64,000 bases of DNA from Marinobacter sp. F3R11 (lineage in GTDB: Bacteria; Pseudomonadota; Gammaproteobacteria; Pseudomonadales; Oleiphilaceae): the NCBI RefSeq assembly GCF_003318275.1, contig NZ_QOCH01000013.1:495152-559151 (forward strand), in the 5' to 3' direction. Position numbers and translations under genes: made by a program. Every line of letters begins with the position of its first letter. The stretch's first letter is position 1. The notes beneath the pieces were generated by a model. The model was not told where the DNA came from and ran no database searches. It was given only the letters and a program-made list of their open reading frames with translations. Positions 8,945-17,801 of the stretch are shown one piece after another.

Positions 8945-9970
8945 ATGTCCGATCTGACAGTTTCACGACACTTTGTGCTCGCGGCCCTTGCCGGCGCGGA
9001 GCATCTGGGGTTTGATACAGAAAAAATGCTCCGTGAAGCCGGTATATCTCCCGATCTTCTGCACATTGAAATGGCAAGGGTTAATAGCGACCAGTTCAGC
9101 TCCTTGTTACAGATCGCCTGGAGCTGCATGGACGATGAATTCCTGGGCATGGGGCCACGGCGAGCCCGGGCCGGCACATTTGCCACCATGTGTGCGCTGG
9201 TTATTGATTGCCCTACATTGGAGGCGGTTTACAAACAGGCCTACCGGTTTTCCCGGCTGTTTGACCCTATGGCAGCCATGAAGCTGGAAACTGACAATCA
9301 AACGGTGCGACTGGTTACTCAGATTGAAGGCAAGATCCTCGATCCGCATTACTTTCTGCGCGAGAGCATTCCCGTGATCTGGCACCGGCTTGGCTGCTGG
9401 CTCATCGGCCAGCCGGTAGAGCTTGAAAAAGCCGCATTCGACTACCCCCGGCCAGCCCACGGCGATGAGTACCGGCACATTTTCCATTGCCCACTGGAAT
9501 TTGAAGCCGACTGTACCGCTCTTACCTTCGATAAACGTTTTCTGTCGGCTCCGGTTATCCGGGACAAGCCGGAAATGCTTCAGTTTCTCAAAACATCGCC
9601 AGCAGATTTACTATCCCGACCGGACGAGAGCAATACCTTTACCGGCCAGATCCGGGGACTCATAGGGCGGGATTTTTCAAAGCCGCTGCCCGACTTCGAA
9701 TGGATTGCAAATCAACTGCATACCAGCCCACAGACACTACGCAGGCGACTAAAACAGGAAAATACGTCGTTCCAGGAGATCAAGGATTTACTTCGCAGAG
9801 ATATGGCAATCTACTACCTGAGCCGACAGGAGCTTTCTATCAACGACATCGCAGCGAAAGTCGGGTTCACAGAACCCTCGACCTTCCACCGGGCCTTCAA
9901 GAAGTGGACAGGGGTTACCCCGGGGGCCTACCGTGAAGGCGAACGGGGTAACCTGAAAATTAAACGCTAG
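8945..9970 (+). CDS. AraC-family transcriptional regulator (Arabinose_bd + HTH_18)
   Basis: A 341-residue regulator with the long N-terminal ligand domain typical of OruR/ArgR-like AraC proteins (about residues 20-210). The C-terminal AraC DNA-binding domain has two HTH motifs: HTSPQTLRRRLKQENTSFQEI and the signature SINDIAAKVGFTEPSTFHRAFKKWTGVTP. Many relatives control fatty-acid or alkane catabolism. Its divergent neighbour is the racemase-like gene, the likely target by position. GGCGGG is upstream of the ATG. The last three bases overlap the end of the convergent gene at 9967. Confidence 0.9.
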   Translation: MSDLTVSRHFVLAALAGAEHLGFDTEKMLREAGISPDLLHIEMARVNSDQFSSLLQIAWSCMDDEFLGMGPRRARAGTFATMCALVIDCPTLEAVYKQAYRFSRLFDPMAAMKLETDNQTVRLVTQIEGKILDPHYFLRESIPVIWHRLGCWLIGQPVELEKAAFDYPRPAHGDEYRHIFHCPLEFEADCTALTFDKRFLSAPVIRDKPEMLQFLKTSPADLLSRPDESNTFTGQIRGLIGRDFSKPLPDFEWIANQLHTSPQTLRRRLKQENTSFQEIKDLLRRDMAIYYLSRQELSINDIAAKVGFTEPSTFHRAFKKWTGVTPGAYREGERGNLKIKR

Positions 9971-10845
9971 GAACCAGAAGGGGTTTGCAGGTTACGGATC
10001 AGCTTACCCAGAGTCTGGGCGATCTCTTCCACCTGGTTTCGGTTTGGCGCAAGCTGGAGCAAGCGGGAGCCATCTCTTGGATCGTATACCCAGCAAGTCG
10101 CCACCGCTGATTCACAGCCCCACTCAACTTGAGGGTTTACGCCAAAAACCGGAACCTGTACGGTTTTCCGTGTAACGCTGCCTGAGCTGTTACGCCGGAT
10201 TTCCTGAATGGCTACGGCGTTATCGCTGCTGCTCAGGCGATATTCCACATCCGCTGGCCGGTCAAGGCGTACGACAGCCTGGTCCTGTCGCCACCCGGCT
10301 CCTCCCAGCAAACTGTTGAGATGCATCACAAGCGCTTCATTGTCTGAATCGGCAAGATACAGTTTGCGCAAGGAGGCCGTTCGTTCATCACCTGCCGGCT
10401 CAATCACGGCAATTTTAGTGTCATCACCAGCCTGCGTCACCAGAGCCTTTTCTTTCCGTGCCCGTTCAATCCCCGTAATCAGCTTAAGGGCATTCTGGTA
10501 ATGACTGCCTTCTGCCCCAGCCTCAGCCACGTAGGCTTCAAGTGCCGCCTGGGCTTCATTCAGGTGATTGGACTGCAACATCACCCTGCCACGGTAATAG
10601 TTGTAATCCTCTGGCTTTTCCGCGTCCAGAAGTTGCAGGCGGTTAAGGTATTCACTGGCCTCGCCCCAACTTTCGGCAGCTACCGATTCTTCGATCGCAA
10701 GCATCAGCCTGCGGGCTTCATGCTCGGGTGCCAGTGCAGCGGCCTGCCCTGCCAACAGAGCCGAAGCGATCACCACCACTCTGGCCAACTGTCGGCCTTT
10801 TACCCTCAAGGCCGGTAAACCGTTATTCCCAAACGCTACTGCCAT
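9967..10845 (-). CDS. Periplasmic TPR-like conserved protein of unknown function
   Basis: A 292-residue protein with an N-terminal signal or anchor (RVVVIASALLAGQAAALA). Residues about 40-130 are helical and TPR-like (WGEASEYLNRLQLLDAEKP, YNYYRGRVMLQSNHLNEAQAAL). The C-terminal half is predicted beta and contains CWVYDPRDGSRLLQLAPNR; I do not recognise that part. It lies five bases after rmuC on the same strand, so it is probably co-transcribed with it, and it converges with and slightly overlaps the AraC gene. No function is assigned. Confidence 0.75.
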   Translation of the reverse strand: MAVAFGNNGLPALRVKGRQLARVVVIASALLAGQAAALAPEHEARRLMLAIEESVAAESWGEASEYLNRLQLLDAEKPEDYNYYRGRVMLQSNHLNEAQAALEAYVAEAGAEGSHYQNALKLITGIERARKEKALVTQAGDDTKIAVIEPAGDERTASLRKLYLADSDNEALVMHLNSLLGGAGWRQDQAVVRLDRPADVEYRLSSSDNAVAIQEIRRNSSGSVTRKTVQVPVFGVNPQVEWGCESAVATCWVYDPRDGSRLLQLAPNRNQVEEIAQTLGKLIRNLQTPSGS

Positions 10846-10850
10846 GGTAC

Positions 10851-12236
10851 TTACTCCTGCTTGTTATCTGCACCAGTTGCCCGTTCTTCCGTATCCACCT
10901 CAGCCTGATCCAAAACGGCTTTCGGCAGCTCCTTTTTTACCCTTACGCCAAGCTCAACAAATCGATTGGCCTGGGAAATCAGATTACCCCGCCCTCTGGT
11001 CAGCGTGCTCATAGCTGAGTCGTACGTGACCTGCGCAGTATGGAGTTGTCCGCCAAGGCGCTCCATGGACTCTACAAACACCCTGAGTTTGTCATAAACT
11101 GCGCCGGCACGCTCAGCTATCAAACGCGCGTTCTGACTCTGGCGCTCATACCGCCAGATATTCTCAATCGTGCGCAGGGTCGCCAGCAATGTGGTTGGTG
11201 TTACTACAATAATCTTTCGCTCAAAGGCTTCTGCGAAAAGGTTCTCGTCCTGCTGAAAAGCCGCCACGAATGCCGGCTCTATTGGCATAAAAAGAAACAC
11301 AAAGTCGGGCGAATGCAGGCCTTCGAGCTGGCTGTAATCTTTCTCACTGAGCGTACGGATATGGTTGCGAACCGCTTCCACATGTTTTTTCAGCGCATCC
11401 TCACGGGCTTCGTCATCTTCTTCAACCACCCATTTCTGATAATCCAGCAAGGATACTTTGGAGTCGATAACCAGATTTCGGTTGTCGGGAAGATGAACCA
11501 CCACATCCGGCCTCAACAGCTGGTTTTGACCGTCCCGGTAACTGCCCTGGGTTTCATATTCAACACCCTTGCGTAATCCGGATTTTTCCAGAACCCGCTC
11601 GAGTATCAGTTCACCCCAGTTACCCTGAATCTTTTTATCGCCTTTCAGAGCCCGGGTCAGATTGGAGGCTTCTTCAGTGATCTGTCGGTTAAGATCCTGG
11701 AGTGATTTTATCTCACTACGAAGAGCCTGCCGGTCCCGGGTTTCCGAGGTGTAGACATCGTCTACACGTTTTCTGAAATCCTGCAACTGATCCCGAAAGG
11801 GACTCAGCAAAGTATCAAGACTGGAGCGAGTCTGCTGGGTGAAATGCTGGCTCTTTTGCTCGAAAATCCGATTGGCAAGATTCTCAAACTCCTGCTTCAG
11901 CGCATCCCGGTTGCGTTCCAGCAGCGCAAGCTTTTCGGAAGCGAAACGCCGCTCCTCTTTCAGCATAACCTGCTGTTCTCTCATCAATGCCCGTGCTTCA
12001 GTCAGTTCAGTCGAAAGCTCATCTATCTTGAGCTGCTGGCTTTCGCGTTCTTTTATAAGCTCTTCGATCTGACGGCTCTGAAAGGCAAGATCAGCGTGCA
12101 GGCCTGCAACCCGGCTTTCGGCCCTGGCCTTAGCCAGAAACACGACGAAAATAATCGTCATGACAAACAACAGAGTCACGAATATCGCCATCAACCCCGG
12201 CTGGGATACTATAAAGTCGCTGACAGCCTCAGGCAC
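10851..12236 (-). CDS. rmuC: DNA recombination protein RmuC
   Basis: A 461-residue RmuC homologue. RmuC limits recombination at inverted repeats and carries a nuclease-like core. Seen here: an N-terminal membrane helix (residues about 13-34), a long coiled coil (about 40-190), then the conserved core GNWGELILERVLEKSGLRKGVEY, RPDVVVHLPDNRNLVIDSKVSL and FVFLFMPIEPAF. Start is GTG at 12236 with AGGAG eight bases upstream. First gene of a two-gene unit with the TPR-like protein. Confidence 0.94.
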   Translation of the reverse strand: MPEAVSDFIVSQPGLMAIFVTLLFVMTIIFVVFLAKARAESRVAGLHADLAFQSRQIEELIKERESQQLKIDELSTELTEARALMREQQVMLKEERRFASEKLALLERNRDALKQEFENLANRIFEQKSQHFTQQTRSSLDTLLSPFRDQLQDFRKRVDDVYTSETRDRQALRSEIKSLQDLNRQITEEASNLTRALKGDKKIQGNWGELILERVLEKSGLRKGVEYETQGSYRDGQNQLLRPDVVVHLPDNRNLVIDSKVSLLDYQKWVVEEDDEAREDALKKHVEAVRNHIRTLSEKDYSQLEGLHSPDFVFLFMPIEPAFVAAFQQDENLFAEAFERKIIVVTPTTLLATLRTIENIWRYERQSQNARLIAERAGAVYDKLRVFVESMERLGGQLHTAQVTYDSAMSTLTRGRGNLISQANRFVELGVRVKKELPKAVLDQAEVDTEERATGADNKQE

Positions 12237-12683
12237 AGAGAGGGCTCCTATGAATCTGCATATTTATCCGGATTAACGTGAGCTTACACGCATATTGCAT
12301 TCTATCGGAACCTCACTGTCTTTTCTCCGACACGCGTCGTGCCAGAGCACTATCTCATCGTTTGAATCACGACTGCTTGGCAATTTTGTAATGTAGCTGA
12401 ATCCATCTATGGACGCGCAAGGCAATATCCATTACAAGGATCATCGCCATCCGCGATAGTCGGCATTACATTTTCTTAACCGCTTTTGGGCGAACGCAAG
12501 TGCATGTGCGTTCAGACAAGGTGCCGGGGGACAAATCACGCGCCATCCCCTTAACCAACTGTAAAGCATATGCACAGGTCGACTGTTGTATACTTTGGCT
12601 CCGGATATTCTCCGCAATACACTTTCAAGCCGTCATGCTCTGTATTTCCCGGGCGTGACCGGTAACCGGCTCAGGGGTTTTTC
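12237..12683. promoter_or_regulatory. Intergenic region upstream of the amidoligase-type operon
   Basis: 447 bases without a gene, between divergent rmuC and the 12684 operon. TATACT at 12589-12594, within TTGTATACTTTGG, is a plausible extended -10 box for the operon, giving a leader of roughly 85 bases. The -35 region is poor, so the promoter may need an activator. I see no riboswitch or repeat. Confidence 0.4.
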
Positions 12684-13484
12684 ATGTGTTCTAAACGATT
12701 GCGAGCTGGTCTGCCGACGCTCCCCGTTTTGGTTCTGGCAGGCACTGTTCTGCTGACGGGGTGCTCAGCAGACAGATACTTCATGGTTCCAAAATCTGAC
12801 CTCAGCGACCTGAATGCCTCGGTTCAGAGCCAGCGTGCAACTCTGGTTACCATGGAAAAAAACGCAACGGTTCGCCATGACAAAATCCTGGAAAGTAACG
12901 AAGCCGCAACTCAGCGGGTGCTGGACGCCATTGCAACTCAGGTTGCAAAGCCTTCCTGCCCACCTGTCCCCACCCAGAAAGCCTGCCCTGCGTCTGACAG
13001 ATCAAATGGCAGGGCCGACCGCCTGAAAGGAAAAGTGATTGTCGGAGAGGTTGAAAACTTTTATCTCGCAGGGCCTGGCCTGATCTACAAGGCCCGGATT
13101 GATAGCGGTGCGGAAACCTCCTCTATTGACGCGCGCAACATTACCCGCTTTGAACGAGACGGAGGCAACTGGGTAAGGTTTGACGTGCCCGTTCCCGGGA
13201 CGGATGATCTGATCACCCTCGAGAAGGAGATCTCCCGTCGGGTCAAGGTGATTCAGGCCAGCGCTGACGAAGCTGAGCGCCGGGTGGTCGTAGAACTCCA
13301 ATTCACTATTGGAGACCATCAGCAGGTAGCGGAATTTACGCTTGCGGACCGGAGCAATCTTACCTACCAGGCCCTCATTGGTCGCAACGTACTCCGTGAT
13401 GTCATGCTTATTGATGTCGGCAAGGAGTATGCTACCGAACTGCCTGAATCAATCCTTACCGAAAATAACAATGGGGAAAAATAG
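12684..13484 (+). CDS. Retropepsin-like ATP-dependent zinc protease domain lipoprotein (PF05618)
   Basis: A 266-residue lipoprotein. The signal peptide ends LLTGC (lipidated Cys27), then a helical linker (about 35-90) and a Cys/Pro-rich hinge, then a retropepsin-like domain of the RimK-associated type (about 118-260). The aspartic protease motif is D140-S-G in KARIDSGAETSSI, with the C-terminal segment LIGRNVLRDVMLIDVGKEY. Although databases label the family zinc protease, the fold and DSG motif point to a dimeric aspartyl peptidase. It overlaps the next gene by one base (TAGTG), so the three-gene operon is translationally coupled. Plausible job: trimming a peptide or amino-acid modification made by the ligase at 15003; this is inference from family context. 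Confidence 0.85.
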   Translation: MCSKRLRAGLPTLPVLVLAGTVLLTGCSADRYFMVPKSDLSDLNASVQSQRATLVTMEKNATVRHDKILESNEAATQRVLDAIATQVAKPSCPPVPTQKACPASDRSNGRADRLKGKVIVGEVENFYLAGPGLIYKARIDSGAETSSIDARNITRFERDGGNWVRFDVPVPGTDDLITLEKEISRRVKVIQASADEAERRVVVELQFTIGDHQQVAEFTLADRSNLTYQALIGRNVLRDVMLIDVGKEYATELPESILTENNNGEK

Positions 13485-15001
13485 TGACCAGCCCCTCCCG
13501 ATTACCGTTTTATATCGCTGTTTTATTGTTGATTTCTGCTGGAATTTCACTTGCCGTATGGCGACATATAGAACTGGGCATCCCCTGGCTCACAGGTGAG
13601 CAGCGCCCGGTATGGATGATAGAGGCACGAGTTGATTTTGACGGAGCAGGCGAACCCGTCGTAGCAAGCCTGAACATTCCGGAACAACCGCCCGGATTCC
13701 GCATTCTGACTGAACAGGCAGCCTCACCAGGCTATGGTTTCTCGATCATAGATAAATCCGGCAGTCGGCGCGCTGAATGGACAAAGCGCGACGTATCAGG
13801 CCCGCAAACCCTGTACTTCAAAGCGCAATTCATACCCGACCCGGGAGCTCAGCCGGCACAACCATCCCAACAACCAAAAACCCAAAAACTATTCTGGGAA
13901 GAGCCCCAGGCAACAGCTGTCCGAGAAATTTTATCTCAGGCTGAGGCGCGCTCAAGTACACCTGAGAGTATGACACGGGAACTGATTCGTCTGATGCAGC
14001 CAGACACCCGGGTTCAGAATACTACCCTGCTCGTTTCCGAAGAGAACTATCTTCCATTGCTGGTCAACATGCTCAACCACTCCGGCATCCCCGCCAGAAC
14101 AGCGGATGGTCTGAAGCTTGAAGATGCGCGCCGTCGACAGCAACTGATTCCGTTTCTGCAGATATACAATGGAGAGCGCTGGCTTACATTAAATCCAAAA
14201 ACAGCCGCTCAAGGCGTTCCGGAAGACATTCTGCTCTGGAGGCAGGGCTCCGAATCACTGCTGGACGTTGTAGGCGGGGGTAACTCCGAGATCAGCTTCT
14301 CCATGCTCCGGCAAACCATTCCCGCCCTTCAGCTGGCGGCCATGCAATCTGATGGCAAGGGCCTGGGCTTTCTGAGCTTCTACGAGCTTCCGATTGAAGA
14401 ACAGAGCATGTTCCGCATGCTTCTTCTTTTGCCACTCGGGGCTCTGGTGGTTGCATTCATGCGTATTGTTATTGGTATCCGCACCTCAGGTACCTTCATG
14501 CCAGTGCTGATTGCTGTTGCTTTCGTACAGACCACGCTGGTGCCCGGCCTTATCGCTTTTCTTTCAGTCGTTTCTATCGGGCTGGCAATGCGGGGATATC
14601 TCTCCAGCCTGAACCTCCTGCTGGTCTCCCGGATATCAGCTCTGATCATTCTCGTCATTTTCATTACGGCAGGGTTGAGTGTCTTCGGTTATCAGATGGG
14701 CTTCAATACAGGTATGACGGTAACCTTTTTCCCCATGGTCATCATTGCCTGGACCATCGAACGTATGTCCATACTCTGGGAAGAAGAAGGCGGCCAGGAG
14801 GTTCTGGTTCAGGGCTCGGGCAGCCTGTTTGTGGCAATCTGCGCCTACTTGCTGATGAGCGCCCCCCTGGCTGGCCATCTCACGTTCAACTTCCCCGAGC
14901 TGCATTTTGCAATTCTGGGTCTGATTCTTCTGATGGGGCAGTATACTGGCTACAAACTTACCGAGCTGAAACGATTCACGCCGATGAAGGCCTACGATTG
15001 A
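13484..15001 (+). CDS. Inactive transglutaminase fused to 7TM domain
   Basis: A 505-residue membrane protein starting at GTG 13484, which overlaps the previous stop. It has one N-terminal signal-anchor helix, a periplasmic domain (about 30-300) and seven C-terminal membrane helices (about 305-490). The periplasmic part has the transglutaminase-like core around SEENYLPLLVNMLNHSGIPAR, but the catalytic Cys expected before the leucine-rich helix is absent, as in the Transglut_i_TM family. A short membrane-proximal loop (ERMSILWEEEGGQEV) sits between helices. It probably acts as a sensor or scaffold linking the outer-leaflet retropepsin lipoprotein to the cytoplasmic ATP-grasp ligase. No enzyme activity is expected of the transglutaminase fold itself. 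Confidence 0.87.
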   Translation: MTSPSRLPFYIAVLLLISAGISLAVWRHIELGIPWLTGEQRPVWMIEARVDFDGAGEPVVASLNIPEQPPGFRILTEQAASPGYGFSIIDKSGSRRAEWTKRDVSGPQTLYFKAQFIPDPGAQPAQPSQQPKTQKLFWEEPQATAVREILSQAEARSSTPESMTRELIRLMQPDTRVQNTTLLVSEENYLPLLVNMLNHSGIPARTADGLKLEDARRRQQLIPFLQIYNGERWLTLNPKTAAQGVPEDILLWRQGSESLLDVVGGGNSEISFSMLRQTIPALQLAAMQSDGKGLGFLSFYELPIEEQSMFRMLLLLPLGALVVAFMRIVIGIRTSGTFMPVLIAVAFVQTTLVPGLIAFLSVVSIGLAMRGYLSSLNLLLVSRISALIILVIFITAGLSVFGYQMGFNTGMTVTFFPMVIIAWTIERMSILWEEEGGQEVLVQGSGSLFVAICAYLLMSAPLAGHLTFNFPELHFAILGLILLMGQYTGYKLTELKRFTPMKAYD

Positions 15002-15002
15002 T

Positions 15003-15950
15003 ATGGACTGGATCTCGCCGCGCACACTGAAAAGGCTGGGCATGCTGAACATGAACCAGCGCAACGTGAACTATATTGCGCGTTACAACGAGCGCTCATC
15101 CTATCCGCTGGTAGACAACAAGCTCAAAACAAAACTGGTTGTTGCCGAGTATGGCGTAAAAACGCCAAAGCTCCTTCAGGTTGTCAAACAACAACACGAG
15201 ATATCCCATTTCAGGGAAATGGCTGAGGGGCTTGCGGGCTTTGCGATCAAGCCCGCAAAGGGTTCTGGCGGAAAGGGCATTACCGTCATCACTGGCCGGG
15301 ATGGAGATTTCTTTGTAAAAGCATCCGGAGCACGTGTGGGTGCGCCTGTGCTGGAGCGGCACCTGACCAACATACTGGCAGGGCTCTACTCCCTTGCAGG
15401 TACACCCGATGTTGCCATTGTGGAAAACCTGGTGGAGTCAGATCCTTCATTGGCCAAGTACTCCCATCAGGGTGTGCCAGACATACGTATCGTGGTATTC
15501 CAGGGCTACCCGGTTATGGCCATGCTGCGGCTTGCTACCACTGCATCTGACGGCAAGGCAAACCTGCACCAGGGAGCCGTGGGTGTGGGACTGGATATAG
15601 GGTCCGGCAAGAGCCTGAATGCAGTCCAGTTTAACCGCCCTATTACGCTACATCCCGACACCGGGCTCGCACTGGAAAACATAGACATTAACGACTGGGA
15701 AGAAATGCTGGAGATGGCTTCTCGCTGCTATGAGGCCACCGGCCTGGGCTATATGGGTGTTGATCTGGTGGTAGATGCCAACGAAGGCCCTCTGCTGCTT
15801 GAGCTTAACGCCCGGCCCGGCCTGGCAATCCAGATGGCGAACGGCCGCGGCCTGCTACCGAGATTACACGCGGTTGAAAGCCTCAAACGCCCTCACTTTA
15901 CGCCCAGAGAACGGGCAAACTACGCGATGGAAACCTTCGCCAGCCTTTGA
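15003..15950 (+). CDS. RimK-related alpha-L-glutamate ligase-like ATP-grasp protein
   Basis: A 315-residue cytoplasmic ATP-grasp enzyme of the RimK-related ligase family; RimK itself adds glutamates to ribosomal protein S6. Visible: the phosphate-binding loop FAIKPAKGSGGKGI (about 78-91), ATP-contacting VENLV and DIRIVVF, and the Mg-binding end LLELNARPGLAIQMAN. It starts one base after the 7TM gene stop. The substrate is unknown; formation of an isopeptide or amide bond on a peptide, lipid or small molecule is the family expectation. The operon ends with the terminator at 16003. Confidence 0.88.
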   Translation: MDWISPRTLKRLGMLNMNQRNVNYIARYNERSSYPLVDNKLKTKLVVAEYGVKTPKLLQVVKQQHEISHFREMAEGLAGFAIKPAKGSGGKGITVITGRDGDFFVKASGARVGAPVLERHLTNILAGLYSLAGTPDVAIVENLVESDPSLAKYSHQGVPDIRIVVFQGYPVMAMLRLATTASDGKANLHQGAVGVGLDIGSGKSLNAVQFNRPITLHPDTGLALENIDINDWEEMLEMASRCYEATGLGYMGVDLVVDANEGPLLLELNARPGLAIQMANGRGLLPRLHAVESLKRPHFTPRERANYAMETFASL

Positions 15951-16002
15951 GCTGAAAGCACAGAACTCAGTATGAGATTGCCTGATCCAGAATGACAAGC
16001 AT

Positions 16003-16034
16003 AAAAAAACCGGAGCCAAAGCCCCGGTTTTTTT
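16003..16034. terminator. Bidirectional terminator between ligase operon and BCCT gene
   Basis: AAAAAAACCGG (16003-16013) pairs with CCGGTTTTTTT (16024-16034) around a ten-base loop. The T tract on the plus strand serves the amidoligase-type operon, and the A tract gives a U tract for the minus-strand BCCT gene ending at 16058. Confidence 0.85.
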
Positions 16035-16057
16035 ATGTCTGGTTATTTCCGTAACAA

Positions 16058-17647
16058 CTACATCTCGCCTCTGGCGATCAGTAACTTGCGCTCATGGGTC
16101 AAGCCTTTCAGCAAGCCCCAGGTCATAACCAGAAGAATTACCGTAAACGGCAAGCCCGCACTGACAGCCGTTGCCTGGATAGCCCCCAAAGCATCAGCAC
16201 CGCCACCAAAAATCAATGCCGCAGCAATAGCACCTTCCATAACCACCCAGAACACACGTTGTGCTGTTGGCGCATCGGTTTTACCGCCAGCGGTAATACT
16301 GTCTATAACCAGTGATCCTGAGTCCGAAGACGTTATAAAGAACACAAGCACCAGTATGATACCTATAAACGAGAGGATGCCTGTAAACGGCAGGTTTGCA
16401 AACATCTGGAACGTGGCCAGAGAAACCTCGGTAATGCCATTTTCGGCAAGCGCGCCAATGCCCTGGTTAAGCTGCTCAAGCGCGGCACCACCGAACGAAC
16501 TCATCCACACAGAAGTAATGAGCGTCGGAATAATCAGTACTGCAGTTACAAACTCGCGAACAGTCCGGCCCTTGGAAACCCGCGCGATAAACATACCTAC
16601 AAATGGCGACCAGGAAATCCACCAGGCCCAATAGAATACAGTCCAGCCACGCATCCAGGCCTCATCTTCCCGGCCAAACGGGTTGCTGAAAGACACAATG
16701 TTGGCTACATAACTGGAAGTCGTCACCCACAAGGTTTCCAGTATACTCATGGTCGGGCCGGCAAATATTATGAAAAACAGCAAAATGGCGGCCAGAGACA
16801 TGTTGATATTACTCAGTATCTTGACCCCGCCATCAAGGCCCCGAAGTACAGACATAAGTGCAACGGCTGTAACACCAACGATAATAGCCATCTGCACGTT
16901 AATTCCGGAGCCTGTATCAAACAGGTAGTTAAAACCAGAAGCCGCTTGTTGCGCACCAAACCCAAGAGAGGTCGCCAGGCCAAAAATCGTGGCTACAACG
17001 GCGAGAATATCAATAATGTGGCCAGGCCAGCCCCAGACCTTGTCTTTCAGAAGCGGGAAAAAAGCAGAACGGATGGTTAGCGGCATGCCTTTGTTGAAGG
17101 AAAAGAACGCCAATGAAAGTGCTACGATTGAGTACACTGCCCATGGGTGAAGCCCCCAGTGATACATGGTGGCTCCCATGGCAAGGTCACGGGCCTCGGG
17201 CGTATTTGCTGCCACATTAAAAGGCGTTCCGTACCAGCCGGTGTAATAGGCTACAGGTTCTGCAACTGCCCAGAACATCAGGCCGATACCCATGCCGGCA
17301 GCAAAAAGCATGGCAAACCAGGACATAGTGGAGAACTCAGGTTTGGCATCCATTCCACCGAGGCGAATCTTACCAACCGGCATCACAATCAACGCAAGAC
17401 AAACAATCACAAAAATATTGGCACTTAACAGGAAAAACCAGTCAAAGGTTGCAATAATGTCCAGCTTGGCGCCGTCCAGCAAAGCCTTCGCGGCCTCAGG
17501 GAACATCAGCGTGCCTATAACAAAAACGACCACCATGATCGCGGTGATCGGAAATACCGGAGCATGCAGATCCAGGCCGAACGGACTGATATTATCCTGG
17601 CCGGCTACGTAATCCGTTTGATATTCGTCTTTTACTACGTCGCCCAC
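16058..17647 (-). CDS. BCCT-family betaine/choline/carnitine transporter
   Basis: A 529-residue secondary transporter with 12 predicted membrane helices. It imports quaternary ammonium or sulfonium compounds such as glycine betaine, choline, carnitine or DMSP with Na+ or H+, for osmoprotection or catabolism. Family marks: the glycine-rich MGIGLMFWAVAEPV of TM3, MYHWGLHPWAVYS, and the signature region YWAWWISWSPFVGMFIARVSKGRTVREF. Start is GTG at 17647 with AGGAGG nine bases upstream. It lacks the long C-terminal osmosensing tail of BetP. Single gene, divergent from the FMN protein. Confidence 0.93.
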   Translation of the reverse strand: MGDVVKDEYQTDYVAGQDNISPFGLDLHAPVFPITAIMVVVFVIGTLMFPEAAKALLDGAKLDIIATFDWFFLLSANIFVIVCLALIVMPVGKIRLGGMDAKPEFSTMSWFAMLFAAGMGIGLMFWAVAEPVAYYTGWYGTPFNVAANTPEARDLAMGATMYHWGLHPWAVYSIVALSLAFFSFNKGMPLTIRSAFFPLLKDKVWGWPGHIIDILAVVATIFGLATSLGFGAQQAASGFNYLFDTGSGINVQMAIIVGVTAVALMSVLRGLDGGVKILSNINMSLAAILLFFIIFAGPTMSILETLWVTTSSYVANIVSFSNPFGREDEAWMRGWTVFYWAWWISWSPFVGMFIARVSKGRTVREFVTAVLIIPTLITSVWMSSFGGAALEQLNQGIGALAENGITEVSLATFQMFANLPFTGILSFIGIILVLVFFITSSDSGSLVIDSITAGGKTDAPTAQRVFWVVMEGAIAAALIFGGGADALGAIQATAVSAGLPFTVILLVMTWGLLKGLTHERKLLIARGEM

Positions 17648-17801
17648 GTTTGGCGCCTCCTGATTCAGAATTTAGTAACGGATACTGTTCATACATCTGG
17701 ATTCAAACGTTACAGGCGCGTCATAATAATACTTTGAACTCAAAACATCAAAGCTGACCATACCAACATCCACAATATTCCAGGAGTCGAACGAGATATT
17801 C

